From contig CANEFX010000011.1 of NCBI GenBank assembly GCA_947426945.1, positions 19,050 to 83,049 of the forward strand: a DNA stretch of 64,000 nt, read 5' to 3'. This document shows positions 61,234 through 64,000 of this stretch, piece by piece (positions within the stretch are counted from its first letter, which is position 1; each line of letters begins with the position of its first letter). The notes beneath the pieces were generated by a model. That model had not been told where the DNA came from, made no database searches, and saw only the letters and a program-made list of their open reading frames with translations. The stretch is from an uncultured Bacillota bacterium (GTDB lineage: Bacteria > Bacillota > Clostridia > Oscillospirales > Oscillospiraceae). Both the position numbers and the translations under genes were made by a program.

Positions 61234-61974
61234 TCAAACCACCGTAACGTACTGGCTGTTCACGTATCCGATGGTACCGTTGTAATTCACCAGGTGCCAG
61301 CCGTTGGCGGTGTTGATAATAGTGATGGGAGCGCCGTCGGGGGCCTGGGCGAGGATGGGGGCGGAGGTGTTGGGCCGGGAGCGGACATTCAAATTGCCCC
61401 ATTCCACGTCCACTACCCCCTGGCGGCGGTGTTCCGTCTCAAAAAAGGGAATGTTAAAGTACTCCGTGAGGGCCAGGACGATGACCCTGGCGGCCTCATC
61501 CAAATTGGCCTTGATCCAGGCGGCGTCCTCCGGGTTGTCGTGAAAGGCCAACTCGATAAGGACGGAGGGAGCCTTCACCCGGGCTACTTCTCCCAGGGTG
61601 GTGGTGGCCTCAGTGCGTACCTTGTTGGGATCGGGATAGATGGTTTTCAGCCCGTCGGCGATGAGCTCCGCCGCCCGCCTGCCGTCGTCGCTGCCCGGGT
61701 AGTAAAAGACGATGGACCCCCGGGCCTTTCCCGCCTGAGCCCCGGCGGCGGCGTTGGAATGGAGGGCCAGATGGAGGTCGTAGTTCCCGGCATTGGAGGC
61801 GGCGATGGAGGAGGCTGCCGTCATGTCCGGGGTATTGCGGGTGTAGCGGATGCCGGAGGCGTCCAGATAGGGGACCATCTTGTCGGCCAGCAGATTCATC
61901 CATTCTTCCTCTGTGCCGCCGTTTACGTAGTAATTCCACTCCTGCGTACTGGGGGATAGATATATGATAGGCAT
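61234..61974 (-). CDS. N-acetylmuramoyl-L-alanine amidase (Amidase_3) with SH3 domain
   Basis: 246 aa. Start at 61974 with TTGGGAGGTG upstream. Residues 1-180 form the zinc amidase (IYLSPSTQEWNYYVNGGTEE, HLALHSNAAAGAQAG, VLIELAFHDNPEDAAWIKAN); the Glu and His zinc ligands are visible except that the first histidine of the usual 'DPGHGG' position reads SPSTQE, which is seen in a subgroup with a different first ligand. Residues ~190-246 are a bacterial SH3 domain (GNLNVRSRPNTSAPILAQAP). No signal peptide, so spore- or lysis-associated like CwlC. Confidence 0.85.
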   Translation of the reverse strand: MPIIYLSPSTQEWNYYVNGGTEEEWMNLLADKMVPYLDASGIRYTRNTPDMTAASSIAASNAGNYDLHLALHSNAAAGAQAGKARGSIVFYYPGSDDGRRAAELIADGLKTIYPDPNKVRTEATTTLGEVARVKAPSVLIELAFHDNPEDAAWIKANLDEAARVIVLALTEYFNIPFFETEHRRQGVVDVEWGNLNVRSRPNTSAPILAQAPDGAPITIINTANGWHLVNYNGTIGYVNSQYVTVV

Positions 61975-62091
61975 AGCAATGCACCTCCCAAAATTTACCT
62001 ATCCTATGAAAAAATTTTGGGATTTGTGCAACCTTTCAAAAACTTTTGCGTCTGTATCAGTAGAGACCAAAAGAAAAGGGGGATTTTGTAA

Positions 62092-63069
62092 ATGAAACAA
62101 AAGCTGTTTGCACTCGGACTGGCCGCCGTACTGCTGCTTGCCGGGTGCGGAGGAGGGAGCGCGGGCGGGGCCGTCGCAGACCAGAGGATTCCCAGCTCCA
62201 GCGCGCCCAGCGGAAACTGGAGCCCTGACAGCGAGAACTACTGGGATATGGGCATTGCGGAGGGGGACTACGCGCCTGCGCCCGAGGCACCCAGCGAGCC
62301 GGGAGCCTCAGAGAACCAGGGCGGCTCCATCTACCAGAACCCCAGGGCCAAGCTCATCCGCCGGGCGGAGTTGTCCATCCAGACGGAGCAGTTCGACCAG
62401 AGCGTGGAGGCGCTGAAGCAGTTGACAGCGGATTGCGGCGGCTATTATGAGAATGCCAGCCTCTACGGAGGGAGCCGCCGGGATGTCAATGCCGCCCGCC
62501 GGGGGGAATACACCGTCCGAGTGCCTGCGGAGAAGTACGACCAATTCCTGTCCGGAACCGGAGACCTGGGCTATGTGACCAACAAGAACGAGAACAGCGA
62601 GGACGTGGGGGAGCGGTACTACGATACCGAGGCTCGCCTCAAGACTCAGCGCACCAAGCAGGAGCGGCTGCTGGCCCTGCTGGAGCGGGCGGAGACCATG
62701 GAGGACATTATCGCCCTGGAGAGCGCCCTTAGCGAGGTGGAGTATCAGATTGAGCAGTACTCCTCTGAGCTGAACCGGTACGATGCCCTGGTGGGCTTCG
62801 CCACCTTCAACATCTCCCTCAGCGAGGTGGGCCGGGTGACAGAGGAGGTGGGGGAGACCGCCTCCCTGGGTCAGCGCATGGCTGCCGGCTTCCAGTCCAG
62901 CCTCCGCAGCCTGGGTCAGGGCTTCCAGGACTTCCTCATTTGGGTCTCCTACAACATATTCCTGCTGGTGATTCTGGCTGCTGTGGCAGTGGTGGCCGTA
63001 ATTGTCGGAAGGCGGGAGCTGAAAAAAATGCGGAAGCAAAACGGATCAGATAAGAAAACAGAGGAATGA
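62092..63069 (+). CDS. DUF4349 lipoprotein
   Basis: 325 aa. Start at 62092 with AAAAGGGGGAT upstream. Lipobox LLLAGCGGG (Cys19), a Ser/Gly/Pro/Glu linker, then DUF4349: IRRAELSIQTEQFDQSVEAL, GEYTVRVPAEKYDQFLSGTG, coiled coil (QRTKQERLLALLERAETMED) and a C-terminal membrane helix (NIFLLVILAAVAVVAVIVGR). It is thus held in the membrane at both ends. Function unknown. Confidence 0.88.
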   Translation: MKQKLFALGLAAVLLLAGCGGGSAGGAVADQRIPSSSAPSGNWSPDSENYWDMGIAEGDYAPAPEAPSEPGASENQGGSIYQNPRAKLIRRAELSIQTEQFDQSVEALKQLTADCGGYYENASLYGGSRRDVNAARRGEYTVRVPAEKYDQFLSGTGDLGYVTNKNENSEDVGERYYDTEARLKTQRTKQERLLALLERAETMEDIIALESALSEVEYQIEQYSSELNRYDALVGFATFNISLSEVGRVTEEVGETASLGQRMAAGFQSSLRSLGQGFQDFLIWVSYNIFLLVILAAVAVVAVIVGRRELKKMRKQNGSDKKTEE

Positions 63070-63074
63070 CAAAG

Positions 63075-63092
63075 AGCGGCCGAGAGGCCGCT
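63075..63092 (+). terminator. Terminator of the DUF4349 gene
   Basis: 7-bp stem AGCGGCC/GGCCGCT with GAGA loop, followed by TTAAATTATTTTT. Confidence 0.7.
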
Positions 63093-63113
63093 TTAAATTA
63101 TTTTTAAAACGTC

Positions 63114-63144
63114 TTGACATTGACGTTACGTCAAGTGATAGTAT
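63114..63144 (+). promoter_or_regulatory. MerR-type promoter with 19-bp spacer
   Basis: -35 TTGACA (63114-63119), -10 TAGTAT (63139-63144), spacer exactly 19 bp. The dyad TTGACGT-T-ACGTCAA (63120-63134) fills the spacer. MerR family activators untwist such promoters. Confidence 0.85.
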
Positions 63145-63166
63145 CCTGTTTAAGGAGGTGGTTGTC

Positions 63167-63925
63167 ATGGAATATACCATTCAGGAGCTGTCGCGCCTGT
63201 CGGGGGTGACCACCCGCGCCCTGCGCTGGTACGACAAGATCGGTCTGCTGAAGCCCACCGGCCGGACAGAGGGCGGCTACCGCCGTTACGGTCCGGTAGA
63301 GGTGGACCGGCTCCAGGATATCCTGTACTACCGGGCCCTCGGGGTGGAGCTGGCCCGGGTAAAGGAAATTCTGGACGATCCCTCCTACGATCGTCTGGCC
63401 GTCCTGCGAAGCCACCTGTCTGCCCTGGAGGGAGAGCGGGACCGGGTTCAGAGGCTGATCGACTCAGTCAAGGAAACTATTTTGACACAAGAAAGGAACG
63501 AAATGATGTCTGACGAGAAGAAATTTGAGGCCTTCAAGCGCCAGCTTGTGGAGGAGAGGGAGCAGCTCTACGGCGCTGAGGCCCGGAGGAAGTACGGTGA
63601 CGCCCAGGTGGATGCCTCCAACGCCCAAATGATGGGCTTGACCCAGGAGCAGTACAAGGAGTGGAACCGCCTGGAGCAGGAGATTCTGGACAAGCTGTCC
63701 GCCGCCGTGGCCGCCGGAGCCGACCCGGCGGGGGAGGAGGGAAAGGAGATCACCGCCCTCCACTTCCGCTGGCTCACCATGATAGGGGACCAGTATGACG
63801 TCCAGCGCCAGCGGGGGCTGGCAGAGCTGTATGTACAGGATGAGCGCTTTACCGCCTACTACGACGGGAAGTGCCCCGGCTGCGCTCAATTTCTCCGGGA
63901 CGCGGTGCTCCGCTGGACAAAATAA
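63167..63925 (+). CDS. MerR-family regulator with TipAS-type drug-binding domain
   Basis: 252 aa. Start at 63167 with AAGGAGGTGG upstream. N-terminal MerR wHTH (YTIQELSRLSGVTTRALRWY, DKIGLLKPTGRTEGGYRRYG), coiled coil (~75-115) and a C-terminal TipAS-like globular domain (YGDAQVDASNAQMMGLTQEQ, DERFTAYYDGKCPGCAQFLR). In Streptomyces TipAL binds thiopeptides covalently; the Cys here (KCPGCA) might play the same part. It probably autoregulates from its own 19-bp spacer promoter. Confidence 0.92.
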   Translation: MEYTIQELSRLSGVTTRALRWYDKIGLLKPTGRTEGGYRRYGPVEVDRLQDILYYRALGVELARVKEILDDPSYDRLAVLRSHLSALEGERDRVQRLIDSVKETILTQERNEMMSDEKKFEAFKRQLVEEREQLYGAEARRKYGDAQVDASNAQMMGLTQEQYKEWNRLEQEILDKLSAAVAAGADPAGEEGKEITALHFRWLTMIGDQYDVQRQRGLAELYVQDERFTAYYDGKCPGCAQFLRDAVLRWTK

Positions 63926-63944
63926 GAGAAGAGGATACGGGAGC

Positions 63945-64000
63945 ATGAACCGCCCCAAGTTGTGCGGACAGCACAAAAAAGGGACCACAGGCAGGAAAAA
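63945..64000 (+). CDS. Possible 5' end of a downstream gene, cut by the window edge
   Basis: ATG at 63945 after GAAGAGGATACGGGAGC; the frame stays open to the edge for 18 codons (MNRPKLCGQHKKGTTG...). Too short for family assignment. Confidence 0.25.
   Translation, partial: MNRPKLCGQHKKGTTGRK

Overview
The window looks like chromosomal DNA of a moderately high-GC, spore-forming, butyrate-producing gut Firmicute of the Oscillospiraceae type (Flavonifractor, Pseudoflavonifractor and Intestinimonas are the closest guesses; inferred, not proven). Support comes from the ptb-buk butyrate pair, CotF-like coat proteins, a SleL-like spore hydrolase, Firmicute-style -35/-10 promoters, strong AGGAGG ribosome sites, and the DHHW/MBOAT and DUF4349/DUF4358 families.

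Layout. 1-6.9 kb: a divergently transcribed SARP-type regulator (cut by the left edge), then a flavin-reductase-fold protein, an SLC13-type anion transporter and a three-subunit molybdenum hydroxylase; the first two plus-strand genes are clearly more AT-rich than the rest. 7.1-11.9 kb: one giant exonuclease-RecQ-UvrD helicase. 12-12.4 kb: IS256-family transposase debris and a tRNA 3'-end fragment. 12.4-20.8 kb: two paralogous CocE/NonD-family hydrolases, two transporters, a small membrane protein and a Crp/Fnr regulator. Three promoters here carry a TGTCA-N6-TGACA-like operator centred at -41.5, so they look like a local Crp/Fnr regulon. 20.9-23.4 kb: two PLP aminotransferase-fold enzymes. 23.4-28.2 kb: sulfur block nifU-nifS-cysK-metY, divergent from an Rrf2/CymR-like regulator. 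28.2-32.4 kb: purF, two tandem homologous micro-peptides, a LysR regulator and a cation/proton antiporter. 32.4-33.1 kb: relaxase and AAA-ATPase pseudogenes next to tRNA-Thr(CGU). 33.3-35.3 kb: ptb-buk. 35.4-42.5 kb: a complete-looking F1Fo ATP synthase operon, except that no separate delta gene exists; the C-terminal domain of delta is fused to the N-terminus of alpha. A DUF2971 gene ends the operon. 42.5-46.3 kb: MATE exporter/LysR pair and a DAACS symporter. 46.3-49.9 kb: exopolysaccharide O-acetylation-type genes. 50-51.8 kb: rpsB-tsf. 52-53.1 kb: an unknown gene and two coat proteins. 53.1-56.4 kb: FtsW/RodA/SpoVE protein, tsaE, tsaB, upp. 56.4-58.8 kb: an Lsa-like ABC-F protein and, convergently, a Vat-like acetyltransferase, each preceded by what looks like a short leader peptide plus attenuator. 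58.9-62 kb: YbaK deacylase, FlK-like thioesterase, LysM-GH18 hydrolase, amidase. 62-64 kb: DUF4349 lipoprotein and a TipAL-type MerR regulator.

The most unusual observations are the delta-CTD/alpha fusion of the ATP synthase, the positionally exact Crp/Fnr regulon around CocE-like proteins that have lost the canonical Asp and His of the triad, the paired attenuated resistance-type genes, and the two homologous micro-ORFs upstream of purF. All assignments were made by reading the sequence; no database search was run.
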